This document shows, piece by piece, positions 43,795 to 54,030 of a stretch of 64,000 bases of DNA. The notes below the pieces were generated by a model, which worked only from the letters and a program-made list of their open reading frames with translations, had not been told where the DNA came from and did not search any database. Each line of letters starts with the position of its first letter. Within the stretch, counting starts at the first letter, position 1. The stretch comes from Acinetobacter rongchengensis (lineage in GTDB: Bacteria > Pseudomonadota > Gammaproteobacteria > Pseudomonadales > Moraxellaceae), in contig NZ_RAXT01000004.1 of NCBI RefSeq assembly GCF_003611475.1, positions 1 through 64,000 on the forward strand. The letters run 5' to 3'. A program made the position numbers and the translations under genes.

Positions 43795-46440
43795 TTAAGC
43801 TTCAACCCATTTTCCGTCTTGGTAAACCAATGACCATTTGGTTTGTTTACCTTCAGGTGTTTCAGAACCAATATACTGCGCTTGGTTTTTACGGCTAAAT
43901 TTCACCAATGTCGGATTACCTTCTGGATCTTCATCAGGCGCATTCAAAATAAACTGATACTTCGGATCAAGCTGATCTGCAACAGAACGCAATTCAGCAA
44001 CTTTTGGTGCACGAGTTTCACGAACTTTCGGGAACTTGCTTGCAGCCAAGAACAGACCTGCCGCACCATCACGAAGGACAAAGAAATCATCATGTTTAGT
44101 TGAGCGTAAGTGTTCCATTTTGATCGGATCTACACGTGGTGGCGCAGGCTGACCATTTTTCAATACTTTACGGGTATTGTCACAGCTCATACATGCGAAA
44201 TATGGCCCAAAACGACCTGTTTTCAACTGCATTTCACCATCACATTTATCACATGGAATGGTTGGGCCATCATAACCTTTGATTTTGAACTCACCTTCTT
44301 CAAGCTCATAACCATTACAGTCAGGATTATTCCCACAAATATGCAATTTACGACCACCATCAATCACATAACTGTCCATTGCTGTACCACAGATTGGACA
44401 ACGCTTTTTCGACATTAGATCTGCTGTCTCAGCACCATCATCATCCGAAAGCACAGCCAATGACTCAACAGGTGTTAGGTTCAATGTCCCTTTACAGCGT
44501 TCTTTGGGTGGTAGGTTATAACCAGAGCAGCCAAGGAATACACCTGTCGTTCCAGTACGAATCTGCATTGGACGCTCACATTCTTTACAATGTACAGCTG
44601 ACACTTCGACAGGTAAATTACGGCGCATACCGTTTTCACCCTGAGCAGTTGTTAAACGCTTTTTAAAATCACCATAGAAACTGTCTAAAAGTTCTTTCCA
44701 ATTCCGTTGACCATCTGCAACTTTATCCAATTGGCCTTCTAAATCTGCGGTGAATGCATAATTCATGAGGTTATTGAAATTTTCATCCAAACGGTCTGTG
44801 ACAATTTCACCCATCTTTTCTGCAAAGAGACGGCGATTATCAAGCTTCACATAACCACGATCTTGAATGGTTGAAATAATTGCAGCATAAGTCGAAGGTC
44901 GACCAATACCACGCTTTTCCAACTCTTTAACCAATGAGGCTTCAGTAAAACGTGCAGGCGGCTTGGTAAAATGTTGTGATGGATCGAGTTTTTCAAGTTT
45001 GAGTACTTCTCCCACTTTGACTGCAGGTAAAAGCACATCATCATCAGATTTGTTCTGACCACGAACTTTGGTAAAACCATCAAAAACAAGGGTACGACCT
45101 TTGGCTTTTAGCTCCACACCATTGGCATCGACCAAAATCGTTGATGAAAGGTATTCGGCTGGTGTCATTTGACATGCAACAAACTGACGCCAAATTAAAT
45201 CATAAAGACGTTGAGCATCACGTTCGACTCCAACTAAACTGTCGCCTTTCAAAGCAATGTTAGATGGACGAATCGCTTCATGGGCTTCTTGCGCATTGGC
45301 TTTGTTGCCATAACGATTTGGCTTGGCAGGTAAATATTTAGCGCCAAACTCAGTTTCGATATGGGTACGTACCATATTGACGGCATCATCACTTAAGAAT
45401 GTCGAGTCAGTACGCATATACGTAATAAAACCCGCTTCATACAAACGTTGTGCAAGCATCATGGTTTTCTTTACCGAATAACCTAGACGCGTACTTGCCG
45501 CCTGTTGAAGTGTCGATGTGATATAAGGTGCACTTGGATTAACCTTGGTTGGTTTATCTTCACGTGTTGCAACTTTATACTCAGCATCATTTAAAATCTT
45601 CAATAAAGCATCAGTTTGCGCTTTATTTTGTAACTTTAAAGTTTTGCCGTTTTGTTTAACCGCTTCTAAGCGAATATCATCTTTCTTTGACTTGGTGTCT
45701 GCAAAGACTTGCCAATATTCTTCAGGAATAAAAGCACGAATTTCACGTTCACGCTCAACCACCAGTTTTACTGCAACAGATTGCACACGACCTGCTGAAA
45801 GACCACGGGCAATTTTTTCCCACAACAATGGCGAGATCATAAATCCAACAACACGATCTAAAAAGCGACGTGCTTGTTGTGCATTGACTTTATCAATATC
45901 AAGACGTGCTGGATGTTTAAACGCATCTTGAATCGCATTTTTGGTAATTTCGTTGAATACGACACGTTGGTAACGTGAATCATCCCCACCAATCACTTCT
46001 TTTAAATGCCAAGCAATCGCTTCCCCTTCACGGTCCAAATCCGTTGCGAGATAGACCTCATCAACTTGCGAAGCAAGCTTTTTCAGTTCAGCAACGACAT
46101 GTTCTTTACCAGGTAGCACTTCATAGTGTGCTTTCCAGTCATGTTCAGGATCTACACCCATACGGTTAACTAAAGCTGTTTGTGCTTTTTCAGCCTTCTG
46201 CGCTTCAGTCAATTTAGTCCGTGTCACTGGCTTTTTTTCTGTCGATTTACTTGAACCACCTGTAGGTAAGTCACGAACATGACCTACGGATGACTTCACG
46301 ATGTAATCTGAGCCTAAATATTTATTGATGGTTTTCGCTTTTGCAGGCGACTCCACAATCACTAAGGCACGTTTTTTCCCAGCATTAGGAGAGTCTGCTG
46401 TAGTGCTTTTGCTTGTTGTGGACCGAGGAGCTTTCGCCAT
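43795..46440 (-). CDS. topA: DNA topoisomerase I
   Basis: 881-residue type IA topoisomerase relaxing negative supercoils. A basic 22-residue extension precedes the TOPRIM domain ([14 protein letters not shown]; acidic triad [10 protein letters not shown] with Asp134, Asp136, Glu140). The catalytic Tyr341 lies in [10 protein letters not shown]. Three C-terminal four-Cys zinc ribbons are visible at about 618-649, 681-708 and 730-753, followed by a further topoisomerase C-terminal repeat without Cys. A Lys/Thr-rich insertion (about 61-90) follows HVRDLP. Single gene with terminator. Confidence 0.98.
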   Translation of the reverse strand: MAKAPRSTTSKSTTADSPNAGKKRALVIVESPAKAKTINKYLGSDYIVKSSVGHVRDLPTGGSSKSTEKKPVTRTKLTEAQKAEKAQTALVNRMGVDPEHDWKAHYEVLPGKEHVVAELKKLASQVDEVYLATDLDREGEAIAWHLKEVIGGDDSRYQRVVFNEITKNAIQDAFKHPARLDIDKVNAQQARRFLDRVVGFMISPLLWEKIARGLSAGRVQSVAVKLVVEREREIRAFIPEEYWQVFADTKSKKDDIRLEAVKQNGKTLKLQNKAQTDALLKILNDAEYKVATREDKPTKVNPSAPYITSTLQQAASTRLGYSVKKTMMLAQRLYEAGFITYMRTDSTFLSDDAVNMVRTHIETEFGAKYLPAKPNRYGNKANAQEAHEAIRPSNIALKGDSLVGVERDAQRLYDLIWRQFVACQMTPAEYLSSTILVDANGVELKAKGRTLVFDGFTKVRGQNKSDDDVLLPAVKVGEVLKLEKLDPSQHFTKPPARFTEASLVKELEKRGIGRPSTYAAIISTIQDRGYVKLDNRRLFAEKMGEIVTDRLDENFNNLMNYAFTADLEGQLDKVADGQRNWKELLDSFYGDFKKRLTTAQGENGMRRNLPVEVSAVHCKECERPMQIRTGTTGVFLGCSGYNLPPKERCKGTLNLTPVESLAVLSDDDGAETADLMSKKRCPICGTAMDSYVIDGGRKLHICGNNPDCNGYELEEGEFKIKGYDGPTIPCDKCDGEMQLKTGRFGPYFACMSCDNTRKVLKNGQPAPPRVDPIKMEHLRSTKHDDFFVLRDGAAGLFLAASKFPKVRETRAPKVAELRSVADQLDPKYQFILNAPDEDPEGNPTLVKFSRKNQAQYIGSETPEGKQTKWSLVYQDGKWVEA

Positions 46441-46469
46441 AATGAACCAATTATCCTGTGTTTATGAAA

Positions 46470-46919
46470 TTAAAATTCAGCCAATTTAAGTAAAAATGCT
46501 TTCATATCATCAAGTTGTGTCGCTCTTAGGTCTATTTCTTCATCCCAATACATTCCGACACAGTTTGCTTGCATATCAATAGCATAAATACCTTTTAATG
46601 CAATGGGAAAATCATTAAATTTATCATCTCCTTGGATGATGATTAATTTTGAATCCTCTACCCTTGCACGCATCAAAGGCAAGCGGGCTTCTGGAATAAG
46701 TACGCTGTAATATGCCACCATACTCGCTCTTTTTTCCGTTGCCATAGGAACTTTTGTCCACTCTGGCGCAGCCACTAAACGGGGATGTAACCCCATCTTA
46801 CGTGCTTTTTCTCGCATTAAACCTAATGCTTTTTCTCTAGGGCTTACGCGTAAGCCAAAAATTGAGCCCAATACAAAAACGATAATAATGAGCGCAACCC
46901 AAAGACCAGTGTGTTCCAT
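46470..46919 (-). CDS. Uncharacterised membrane-anchored protein
   Basis: 149 residues: an N-terminal membrane helix (about 6-24, LWVALIIIVFVLGSIFGL), a basic helix (SPREKALGLMREKARKMGL, about 26-44), then a cytosolic mixed domain ending in LRATQLDDMKAFLLKLAEF. No family recognised. It lies just upstream of topA (29-base gap), so the two could be co-transcribed. Confidence 0.78.
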   Translation of the reverse strand: MEHTGLWVALIIIVFVLGSIFGLRVSPREKALGLMREKARKMGLHPRLVAAPEWTKVPMATEKRASMVAYYSVLIPEARLPLMRARVEDSKLIIIQGDDKFNDFPIALKGIYAIDMQANCVGMYWDEEIDLRATQLDDMKAFLLKLAEF

Positions 46920-47245
46920 AGTTCACCTTTTGTTACTTATATTAGAGTTGCATAAGCTGAATATAAAACGCAAGTTTGTCAGATAAATTAATTTGCACAT
47001 AGAATTCAGCCACACTAAATACAAATTAGAATAACTTTATGAAATCATTAATTATTCACAAGTAAAAAATAATCTAAATTTAACTCAACTTTCCATTCAA
47101 TATTTTCAAGAATAAATGCTAAACGATTTAAAATTTGCGATTTAATGGGTTTGTGATACCGCAATATGCGATTAACTCAACTGAATAAATAGCAATAATC
47201 CGAATGCTATAATCATTCAATCCAACAAACAATATAAGATAGAAA
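46920..47245. other. AT-rich intergenic region
   Basis: 326 bases between two minus-strand genes. A 42-codon minus-strand frame (47048-47176) without ATG was considered and not accepted. No terminator, RNA or repeat was recognised. It should contain the promoter of the gene at 46470-46919. Confidence 0.5.
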
Positions 47246-48292
47246 TCAGTTTAAATACATTTCATGGCTATATACAACTTCATGCCCATTCCAATAAATA
47301 TAGCCTTTTTCAATCAATTCTTTGAGCAACAGACGAATATCCGTCTTTGGAAATAACTGCTCCAATACATCTCTGAGTTGGTAAATATCTTTAGGTTTAT
47401 TATCTTTCAATTCATTCAGTTTACGAATAACTTCCATTTGTACTGGATCAATTTTCTCAAAATTCTTAAAAAGTGCTTTTTGCACATTCTGCGTTGCATC
47501 TTGATGTGCAACCTCAGTTAGATCCTGACCCACATTTTGTTTTAGACTTTCTAAAATTTGATCAATTTTTTCGAGCTTCATTTTAGGTAAGACTTTTACA
47601 TCCACCATATCTGCATTAGGTTCAGTCGATAATTCATGCTGATCAATTTTTAACATGACCCATTGTTTTAAAACCTTTTTGCGGAAAGAAACTTGTTCAT
47701 CAAAGCTTTTTACAATTTTCAGGTTAATTAACATTCCCACCAAATGTTGCGCTTTTTCTGGAACAACTTGCAAAACATTACTGATTGAATTTTTTAATTT
47801 TTCAATTGTATTGGGCTTTCCTGACATTTTGCCTAAAGCATCGCAATACTTCTTCACCAATTGTAAATATGGCTTTTCTTGAATCGTAGCCAAACTAGGA
47901 AGACCCATTTTATGGGTTTGTATTTCAACATCCGACTGGGTCTGAATCAGACTACAACTCAAATCCGATCCACATAAAAGTTCTATCAGCATTTCACTAT
48001 TCGGCATTGCAGAAATCACTTCAATATGCGTTTCCGAATCTAACAATGCCATCAGTTGCCCTACAACAACAGCATATTCATACTCTCTCTGAGAGGCTTC
48101 AGGTGTTTCTAAAATAACAACTTGTCCACTACTGATCCAGCTTGAAAATTCGGTTAAATCTTCTAGTGAATATCGAAAACCGCCTTCGCAATTAAACAGA
48201 TATAAAGTTGGATAATGCTCAACAATATCTCTCAGCATTTTTGCTGATGGCATATTATTTTCAAGATCAAGTAAAACGACTTTATTCTGCAT
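47246..48292 (-). CDS. PIN-like domain protein
   Basis: 348 residues. The N-terminal ~115 residues begin with VVLLDLENNMP, the acidic D-x-E-N strand end used as metal site in PIN/NYN nuclease folds, followed by a three-layer alternation (LYLFNC, VVILET, IEVISA) ending SEMLIELLCG. This matches the PIN-like family more than any other I know. The middle (about 150-240) is helical and Lys-rich. The C-terminal 80 residues (DPVQMEVIRKLNEL...IRLLLKELIEKGYI) read as a winged-helix, nucleic-acid-binding type. No partner gene. RNA processing or regulation is plausible but inferred. Confidence 0.72.
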   Translation of the reverse strand: MQNKVVLLDLENNMPSAKMLRDIVEHYPTLYLFNCEGGFRYSLEDLTEFSSWISSGQVVILETPEASQREYEYAVVVGQLMALLDSETHIEVISAMPNSEMLIELLCGSDLSCSLIQTQSDVEIQTHKMGLPSLATIQEKPYLQLVKKYCDALGKMSGKPNTIEKLKNSISNVLQVVPEKAQHLVGMLINLKIVKSFDEQVSFRKKVLKQWVMLKIDQHELSTEPNADMVDVKVLPKMKLEKIDQILESLKQNVGQDLTEVAHQDATQNVQKALFKNFEKIDPVQMEVIRKLNELKDNKPKDIYQLRDVLEQLFPKTDIRLLLKELIEKGYIYWNGHEVVYSHEMYLN

Positions 48293-48465
48293 GGCTAAAG
48301 AGTTTGCTATTTATCTAAAGTCATGCATTACAACGAGCTTTTGACCAAAGGTCAAATAGAAATATCAAATAAACCGATAAATTGTATATCTCTTGTTTGA
48401 CATCAACCCAATCCAATATCCAAAATTTCAGGTTGATATCGGAATTCAGCATGGATAAATGTTGA

Positions 48466-48711
48466 TCAATAATGCGGAGGTCGATTGGTCAAAGGATCAA
48501 AGGCTGCAATACCTTCTGACAAATCTGCAGATTCCACACGTTGATACAATAATTGCATTTGTTTCTTTAAATCAGCAAGTTCCAAGCTCTGTTGCGTCAC
48601 TTGATCATTTAATTGTTCGACTAAATCATCTAAAAATGCAATTCGGACTTGCAAATCTTCTATGGGTGCGGAAAATGACGCCTGATCATCAAGATTTTTA
48701 TGTTTAGTCAT
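48466..48711 (-). CDS. slyX: SlyX family protein
   Basis: 81 residues: a two-heptad coiled coil (IEDLQVRIAFLDDLVEQLND and onward to about 60) and the SlyX hallmark C-terminus R-P-P-H-Y. SlyX is a small conserved protein of unknown function. GAGGAC precedes the start. It is divergent from uup, with only 34 bases between the two start codons. Confidence 0.9.
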   Translation of the reverse strand: MTKHKNLDDQASFSAPIEDLQVRIAFLDDLVEQLNDQVTQQSLELADLKKQMQLLYQRVESADLSEGIAAFDPLTNRPPHY

Positions 48712-48745
48712 TTTAAGTCCTCATTTGGGATGTTTAGGAAACAGT

Positions 48746-50656
48746 ATGGCCTATATTACGTTAAGGGATGTCCAACTCGCGTTTGGTGGACCTGCCCTGC
48801 TCGACGGCGCAAACTTCAATTTAGAACGTGGCGAGCGAGTCTGTTTGATTGGTCGTAACGGTGAAGGTAAGTCTACTTTACTCAAGCTCATTGAGGGAAG
48901 TTTATTGCCCGATCGTGGTGAAATTGCGTTACAAAACGGCATCACCATTTCCATGCTTGCTCAAGATGTTCCAATGGACTCAGGTAAAGTTGCAGACATC
49001 GTTGCAGAAGGTGCAGGCGAAGCCGCTCAAGTGCTTAAAGAATACCATGAAGCCAGTGATGCATGTGTACTCGGTGATATGGAAGCCTGTGACCGTATGG
49101 GCAATCTACAGCACAAATTAGATCTTCTGGATGGTTGGGCTTTAGAAACCAAAGTCAATTCTATTCTCAGTAAAATGGGGTTAGATCCAGAAGCTGATCT
49201 TGCTGACTTGTCCGGTGGCCGTAAACGCCGTGTACTTTTAGCACGTGCATTATTGACTCAACCTGATGTGTTATTGCTCGATGAGCCAACCAACCATTTG
49301 GACGTTGAAAGTATTGAATGGTTAGAAAAATTCTTACTTGATCAAAATAATTTAACCTTACTTTTCATCTCACATGACCGTGCTTTTGTCGACAGTATTG
49401 CAACACGTATTGTTGAGCTTGATCGTGGAATTTTACGTAGCTATGAAGGTAACTATTCTCGCTATCTCGATTTAAAAGCACAGCAAATGGAAGCGGAAGA
49501 AAAGCAGAACGCTTTATTTGATAAACGTTTAGCTGAGGAAGAAGCATGGATTCGTCAAGGTATCAAGGCACGTCGTACGCGTAATGAAGGCCGTGTGCGT
49601 GCATTGAAAGATTTACGTGAACAGTCTAAGGCTCGACGCTCACAACAGGGCAAAGTCAGCATGTCGACTCAAGAAGCCAATCGCTCTGGAAAATTGGTCT
49701 TTGATATTGAACACTTACGTGTCGCTTTTGGTGATAATGCACCAATCATCAAAGATTTCTCAGCACTGGTTTTACGTGGTGATCGTATTGGTTTAGTCGG
49801 TGATAATGGTGTCGGTAAAACAACATTGGTTAAAGCAATTTTAGGCGAACTTGAGCATGGTGGTTCTGTGAAAACAGGTACACAGCTTGAAGTGGCTTAT
49901 TTTGACCAATTACGTAATGCATTAGACCTTGAAAAATCAGTGATGGCGAACGTCTCTGAAGGTTCTGACTTTGTGGATGTAAATGGTGGTCGCCGTCATA
50001 TTTATAGCTATTTACAAGACTTCTTATTTTCTCCAGAACGTGCACGTACTCCTGTTAAAGCACTGTCTGGTGGTGAACGTAATCGTATTCTTTTAGCGAA
50101 ATTATTGCTTAAACCATCAAACTTAATTGTGATGGATGAGCCAACCAATGATTTGGATATGGTAACTTTAGAATTACTCGAAGAAATGTTGAGTGATTAT
50201 AAAGGCACTTTATTATTAATCTCGCATGACCGTGCCTTTATGGACAATGTTGTGACATCTACTTGGGTCTTTGATGGTAAAGGTAATATTGATGAATACA
50301 TTGGTGGCTATCAAGATTATTTAGAACAGCGCCCTGATCAAAAAGTTGTAGATCAAAAGAGCGATGTGAAAAAAGCCATTACCAAAGCTGAAGCAGCGGC
50401 CGCTCCTGTGGATGCACCTGCTAAAAAAGTAAAGTTGAGCTATAAAGATCAACGTGCTTTAGAGCAACTTCCAGCAGAAATGGAAGCACTCGAAAAAGAA
50501 CAAGCTGAAATTAATGAATTGCTTGCAGATGGTTCTTTATTTGTTTCAGATGCAGACCGCGCAATGACGCTATCCACACGCTTAGCAGAAATTGACGATT
50601 TGCTTATGGAAAAATTAGAGCGTTGGGAAGCGTTAGAAACACTTAGCAAAGGCTAA
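48746..50656 (+). CDS. uup: ABC-F family ATPase Uup
   Basis: 636 residues from ATG 48746 (AGGAAA upstream; the frame is open 21 bases earlier). Two ABC domains in tandem with no membrane part: Walker A GRNGEGKST and GDNGVGKTT, signatures LSGGRKRRVLLARALL and LSGGERNRILLAKLLL, Walker B LLLDEPTNHLD and IVMDEPTNDLD. A charged linker lies at about 240-310, and a coiled-coil C-terminal domain (about 545-636) is typical of Uup. The family acts on ribosomes and on DNA junctions; Uup affects transposon precise excision in E. coli. Confidence 0.95.
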   Translation: MAYITLRDVQLAFGGPALLDGANFNLERGERVCLIGRNGEGKSTLLKLIEGSLLPDRGEIALQNGITISMLAQDVPMDSGKVADIVAEGAGEAAQVLKEYHEASDACVLGDMEACDRMGNLQHKLDLLDGWALETKVNSILSKMGLDPEADLADLSGGRKRRVLLARALLTQPDVLLLDEPTNHLDVESIEWLEKFLLDQNNLTLLFISHDRAFVDSIATRIVELDRGILRSYEGNYSRYLDLKAQQMEAEEKQNALFDKRLAEEEAWIRQGIKARRTRNEGRVRALKDLREQSKARRSQQGKVSMSTQEANRSGKLVFDIEHLRVAFGDNAPIIKDFSALVLRGDRIGLVGDNGVGKTTLVKAILGELEHGGSVKTGTQLEVAYFDQLRNALDLEKSVMANVSEGSDFVDVNGGRRHIYSYLQDFLFSPERARTPVKALSGGERNRILLAKLLLKPSNLIVMDEPTNDLDMVTLELLEEMLSDYKGTLLLISHDRAFMDNVVTSTWVFDGKGNIDEYIGGYQDYLEQRPDQKVVDQKSDVKKAITKAEAAAAPVDAPAKKVKLSYKDQRALEQLPAEMEALEKEQAEINELLADGSLFVSDADRAMTLSTRLAEIDDLLMEKLERWEALETLSKG

Positions 50657-50666
50657 TCTAAAATGT

Positions 50667-50696
50667 AAAAAACTCCGTCATTGTGCGGAGTTTTTT
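50667..50696 (+). terminator. Rho-independent terminator after uup
   Basis: AAAAAACTCCG / CGGAGTTTTTT stem with 8-base loop, 10 bases after the uup stop. Confidence 0.93.
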
Positions 50697-50860
50697 ATAA
50701 CGGTTAATATCTAAAAATACTCAATTTATCCACTCAATGCCTACGCAAAACCGCATATCAAAAAGCAGAGGATCAAGCGCCTGTAGCTCAATAATTAAAT
50801 TGATGAATCACTTCTCTACAATTAGAAGCCATATTACTGATATCGCTTCTCATTTTATTT

Positions 50861-51322
50861 CTAATTCAGTGATTTAGAGCTAAGATCAAAGCTCATTGGG
50901 ACATAGCGTAAGCCATGATTTTCAATGGTCTGGCCTTGCACGATAAAACCAAATTTTTCATACACCATTTGTGCATTACAACTTGAATTTACGGTAAATA
51001 CCAAGGCCTCAGTTTGTTGTACTTTATCCAATATAAAGTTCCACATTGTTCGACCAATTCCTTGCCCTTGATATGCTTTCGATATAAAGAAATGAACCAA
51101 ATGTGCAGGTTTCTTATACGCGATAACACCTATTATTTTGTGACTATTTTCATAAACAAAATAATTGACCTCACTGTTTTCAACCAAGCGTTGGATTATC
51201 TCTGCGGAAAAAAGTTGCCGACCATTGTTATCAACTGCAAATTCATCAATAAATGGTATAATTAAAGCTGTAATTTGATTCACATCTTCACATGTTGCGA
51301 TTCTAATCTTCATTTTTTTCAC
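50861..51322 (-). CDS. GNAT-family N-acetyltransferase
   Basis: 153 residues (start 51322; ATG 51313 is an alternative). Motif A, the acetyl-CoA pyrophosphate loop, is YQGQGIGRTMWNF (about 87-99) after the strand VHFFISKA, and the later NAQMVYEKFGF (about 121-131) fits motif B. Substrate unknown; GNATs of this size acetylate amino groups of small molecules or proteins. It lies between uup and the acyltransferase-3 gene, with no clear functional link. Confidence 0.9.
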   Translation of the reverse strand: MKKMKIRIATCEDVNQITALIIPFIDEFAVDNNGRQLFSAEIIQRLVENSEVNYFVYENSHKIIGVIAYKKPAHLVHFFISKAYQGQGIGRTMWNFILDKVQQTEALVFTVNSSCNAQMVYEKFGFIVQGQTIENHGLRYVPMSFDLSSKSLN

Positions 51323-51356
51323 GCATTAAACCATTCATAACCCTATAAAATTTATA

Positions 51357-52334
51357 CTATTTCAAACCTAATCTCTCAACAGGTTTCATCAACCACAACG
51401 ACATTTTTCTTAATAGCATATCAAAAGATTGCTGTTGCAAAATCCAACAGGTCAATAACGACAATCCAAAACATATCATCAGCTCAATCAAAATATGACT
51501 CTCTAATTTCCAATATTTTGAAATAAGAATCACCACAAAACCATGCAATAAATAAACAGGCAAAGTATTTATACCCAATTTAAGAAAGCGAGATTGACAT
51601 TGTTTTACGATTGCGAAAATCGCAAAAATCCCCAAACTTGAAACGGCCATACAACCCAGTCGTATCAGCGTGCCTTCAAATGCGCTGACTTTTAGTTGTT
51701 GATAACTTAAACTTCCATACAGCCAGAATTGATTGATTTGACTCAAATAAACCAAACTAAAAATACCTATAAAAATCAATACGCCAAACCATTCTGCATA
51801 GCGAATTGATCGAATACTTTGAATGATTGCTTTACCATATACCGCACCGATCACAAAAAACGGTAAGAATGTAAAAATTCGCCCGACTGAGTATTGATAA
51901 TTATTCCAAGGACTTAAACCAACACACAGTGCCAAAATCAAAGCAATCCACACTGCAAATTTTGTTTTAATCAGAAAATGGGTTAGCAATGTCCAAACCA
52001 TCATGCCAAGCAGATACCACAAAATCCAATACGGTCGCTCAAAGAGATTCCTATTGATTTGCATATTCCCCGACCAAATCGCATCAAAAGCAGGAAATAA
52101 AATTTGGAATGGAACATACAATGAAATAAAAAATAGAATATTTTTTAACCAGTTTTTATCTTTAAATAGTAGCCCTGAAATAAAAATAAATGCAGGCATA
52201 TGCACAAAATAAATCGTACCCAATAACGTATGTGCAATCGGGTCATTCCACCCGACCATTCTTTCTAAAAAATGCCCCAATACCACAAGAAAGATCAGAA
52301 CAGCCTTACTGGTATCTAAATAAGTATCTCTCAT
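51357..52334 (-). CDS. Acyltransferase-3 family membrane protein
   Basis: 325 residues with about ten membrane helices. The N-terminal RDTYLDTSKAVLIFLVVLGHFLE has the family's catalytic His at the end of helix 1, and later INTLPVYLLHGFVV carries the second conserved His near helix 9. Such enzymes O-acetylate cell-surface sugars or other exported molecules (OafA/Fuc4Ac-like). No polysaccharide genes lie nearby, so the acceptor is unknown. Confidence 0.9.
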   Translation of the reverse strand: MRDTYLDTSKAVLIFLVVLGHFLERMVGWNDPIAHTLLGTIYFVHMPAFIFISGLLFKDKNWLKNILFFISLYVPFQILFPAFDAIWSGNMQINRNLFERPYWILWYLLGMMVWTLLTHFLIKTKFAVWIALILALCVGLSPWNNYQYSVGRIFTFLPFFVIGAVYGKAIIQSIRSIRYAEWFGVLIFIGIFSLVYLSQINQFWLYGSLSYQQLKVSAFEGTLIRLGCMAVSSLGIFAIFAIVKQCQSRFLKLGINTLPVYLLHGFVVILISKYWKLESHILIELMICFGLSLLTCWILQQQSFDMLLRKMSLWLMKPVERLGLK

Positions 52335-52364
52335 GGCTATCTTTTTCTATTGAAATGCATTCAA

Positions 52365-52916
52365 TTATATACCTAAAACATGAAATTGATTTTGATCAAC
52401 TTCAGCCAGTTGTCTGCGATAAATTTTAAAATTTTCCAAATCAAAACAGACAAAATTAATTTCATCCAAGCTCTGCGCATTTTTCATATATTCAAGTACG
52501 ACTTGAATCGCAATATTCGCGGCCTGATGTTTAGGGAAATGATAAACACCTGTTGAAATATTTGGAAATGCAACTGTAGTCAATTGGTTCTTTTCGGCAA
52601 GTTTTAAACTATTCAGATATGCTTTTTTGAGTAATTCATTCTCCCCTCGTTGACCATCTTGCCAAGTAGGTCCTACCGTATGGATCACATAACGGCTGGG
52701 CAATAAACCTGCTGTAGTGATCACTGCTTCACCAACTGCACAGCCACCTTGTTTCGCTCTTATTTTTCGACAGTCTTCCAATATCTGAACCCCACCTTTG
52801 CGATGGATTGCACCATCAACACCCCCTCCTCCCAATAAAGAAGTATTAGCAGCATTTACGATAGCATCTACTTTTTGAATCGTAATATCGCCGTGAATTA
52901 AACGTAGCGTTTTCAT
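52365..52916 (-). CDS. O-acetyl-ADP-ribose deacetylase (macro domain)
   Basis: 183 residues, a single macro domain of the YmdB type. [18 protein letters not shown] (about 8-25) and [16 protein letters not shown] (about 29-44) carry the ADP-ribose-binding Asp/Asn and Gly loop, and [12 protein letters not shown] is the second phosphate loop. The enzyme removes acetyl from O-acetyl-ADP-ribose; YmdB also restrains RNase III in E. coli. It is upstream of the acyltransferase-3 gene on the same strand (30-base gap), possibly co-transcribed. Confidence 0.94.
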   Translation of the reverse strand: MKTLRLIHGDITIQKVDAIVNAANTSLLGGGGVDGAIHRKGGVQILEDCRKIRAKQGGCAVGEAVITTAGLLPSRYVIHTVGPTWQDGQRGENELLKKAYLNSLKLAEKNQLTTVAFPNISTGVYHFPKHQAANIAIQVVLEYMKNAQSLDEINFVCFDLENFKIYRRQLAEVDQNQFHVLGI

Positions 52917-53094
52917 TTCCTATATCCTTGTTTTTAATTATCTGTTTCAAAGTCACAGCGTATAAATCATGCATTGAAAATACAATTGATTGTTCCCTAT
53001 CGAATTGTTCTGATTAACATGCAATTTTCTACTTTAATCAGGTTCATGCTACACTTCTTTCAGTCTTAACTTACCTCAAATTTACAAAATTGCT

Positions 53095-54030
53095 ATGAGC
53101 AAAAAGCATCAGTACGAACCTGGAGAATTTTATTGGGCATTCTTACAACCTAAATATTGGGTAATTTGGATTGCCATCCTATTTTTAATGATGCTTGCAA
53201 TCTTGCCATGGTCTATTCAACATCGTTTAGCCAAGTTTTTGGGTAATTTTGCATTTAACCACCTTAAATCACGGCGTAAAACCACGATACGCAACTTAGA
53301 AGTTTGCTTTCCTGAATGGTCTGCTGAACAAGTGATTGAACGTTCACGTCAGGTTTTTATTGACCAAATGATTGGTGTGTTCGAAACACTCAATGCATGG
53401 TATTCGCCACAATGGTTTAAAGATCGTGTCACGATTCAAGGTTTAGAACACATCACGCATGCACAACAACAAGGTCAAGGAATCTTACTGCTTGGAACGC
53501 ACAGCACCATGCTCGATGCAGGTGGTTACTTATGTGCTCAATTCTTCGAACCTGATGTGGTTTATCGCCCACAAAATAATCCACTTTTAGATATGTTGAT
53601 CTATCGTTGTCGGGCAACGATTTATAAGGCTCAGATAGACCATGATGATATGCGGGGGCTGATTCGTCATTTAAAAGAGGGTGATGCGATTTGGTATAGT
53701 CCAGATCAAGATTTTGGTTTAAAACAAGGTGTTATGGCGCCATTCTTTGGCATACCAGCAGCAACGGTAACCGCACATCGTCGTTTGCTGAAAATCTCAA
53801 AAGCCGTGGCTATTCCGTTGTACTTTTATCGTGATGGCGATATTAAAAATCCGCAATATCATGTCTTGATTGAACCTACCGTCGATCCTTTACCAAGTGA
53901 AGATGAGTTAGATGATGCTATTCGTGTCAATAAAATCATTGAAAATCAGCTTCGTATCGCACCAACCCAATATATGTGGTTCCATCGTCGGTTTAAAACA
54001 CGTCCTCAAGGTTACGAAAAGATTTATTAA
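53095..54030 (+). CDS. Lipid A lauroyl-type acyltransferase (LpxL family)
   Basis: 311 residues: one N-terminal membrane anchor (about 20-40) and a LABLAT acyltransferase domain. The catalytic HxxxxD motif is T-H-S-T-M-L-D (about 139-145) after ILLLG. DQDFGLKQGVMAPFFGIPAAT and MWFHRRFKTRP are family-conserved. It adds a secondary acyl chain to Kdo2-lipid IVA in the inner membrane. Acinetobacter carries LpxL and LpxM; the full-length match favours LpxL/LpxP, but the chain length used cannot be told. Confidence 0.92.
   Translation: MSKKHQYEPGEFYWAFLQPKYWVIWIAILFLMMLAILPWSIQHRLAKFLGNFAFNHLKSRRKTTIRNLEVCFPEWSAEQVIERSRQVFIDQMIGVFETLNAWYSPQWFKDRVTIQGLEHITHAQQQGQGILLLGTHSTMLDAGGYLCAQFFEPDVVYRPQNNPLLDMLIYRCRATIYKAQIDHDDMRGLIRHLKEGDAIWYSPDQDFGLKQGVMAPFFGIPAATVTAHRRLLKISKAVAIPLYFYRDGDIKNPQYHVLIEPTVDPLPSEDELDDAIRVNKIIENQLRIAPTQYMWFHRRFKTRPQGYEKIY

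Noticed and set aside
45545..45931. 128-codon plus-strand ORF inside topA
   Set aside because: Antisense shadow of a well-supported topoisomerase gene.
47048..47176. 42-codon minus-strand frame between two genes
   Set aside because: It has no ATG, only a TTG without ribosome site, and lies in AT-rich DNA where such frames are expected by chance.
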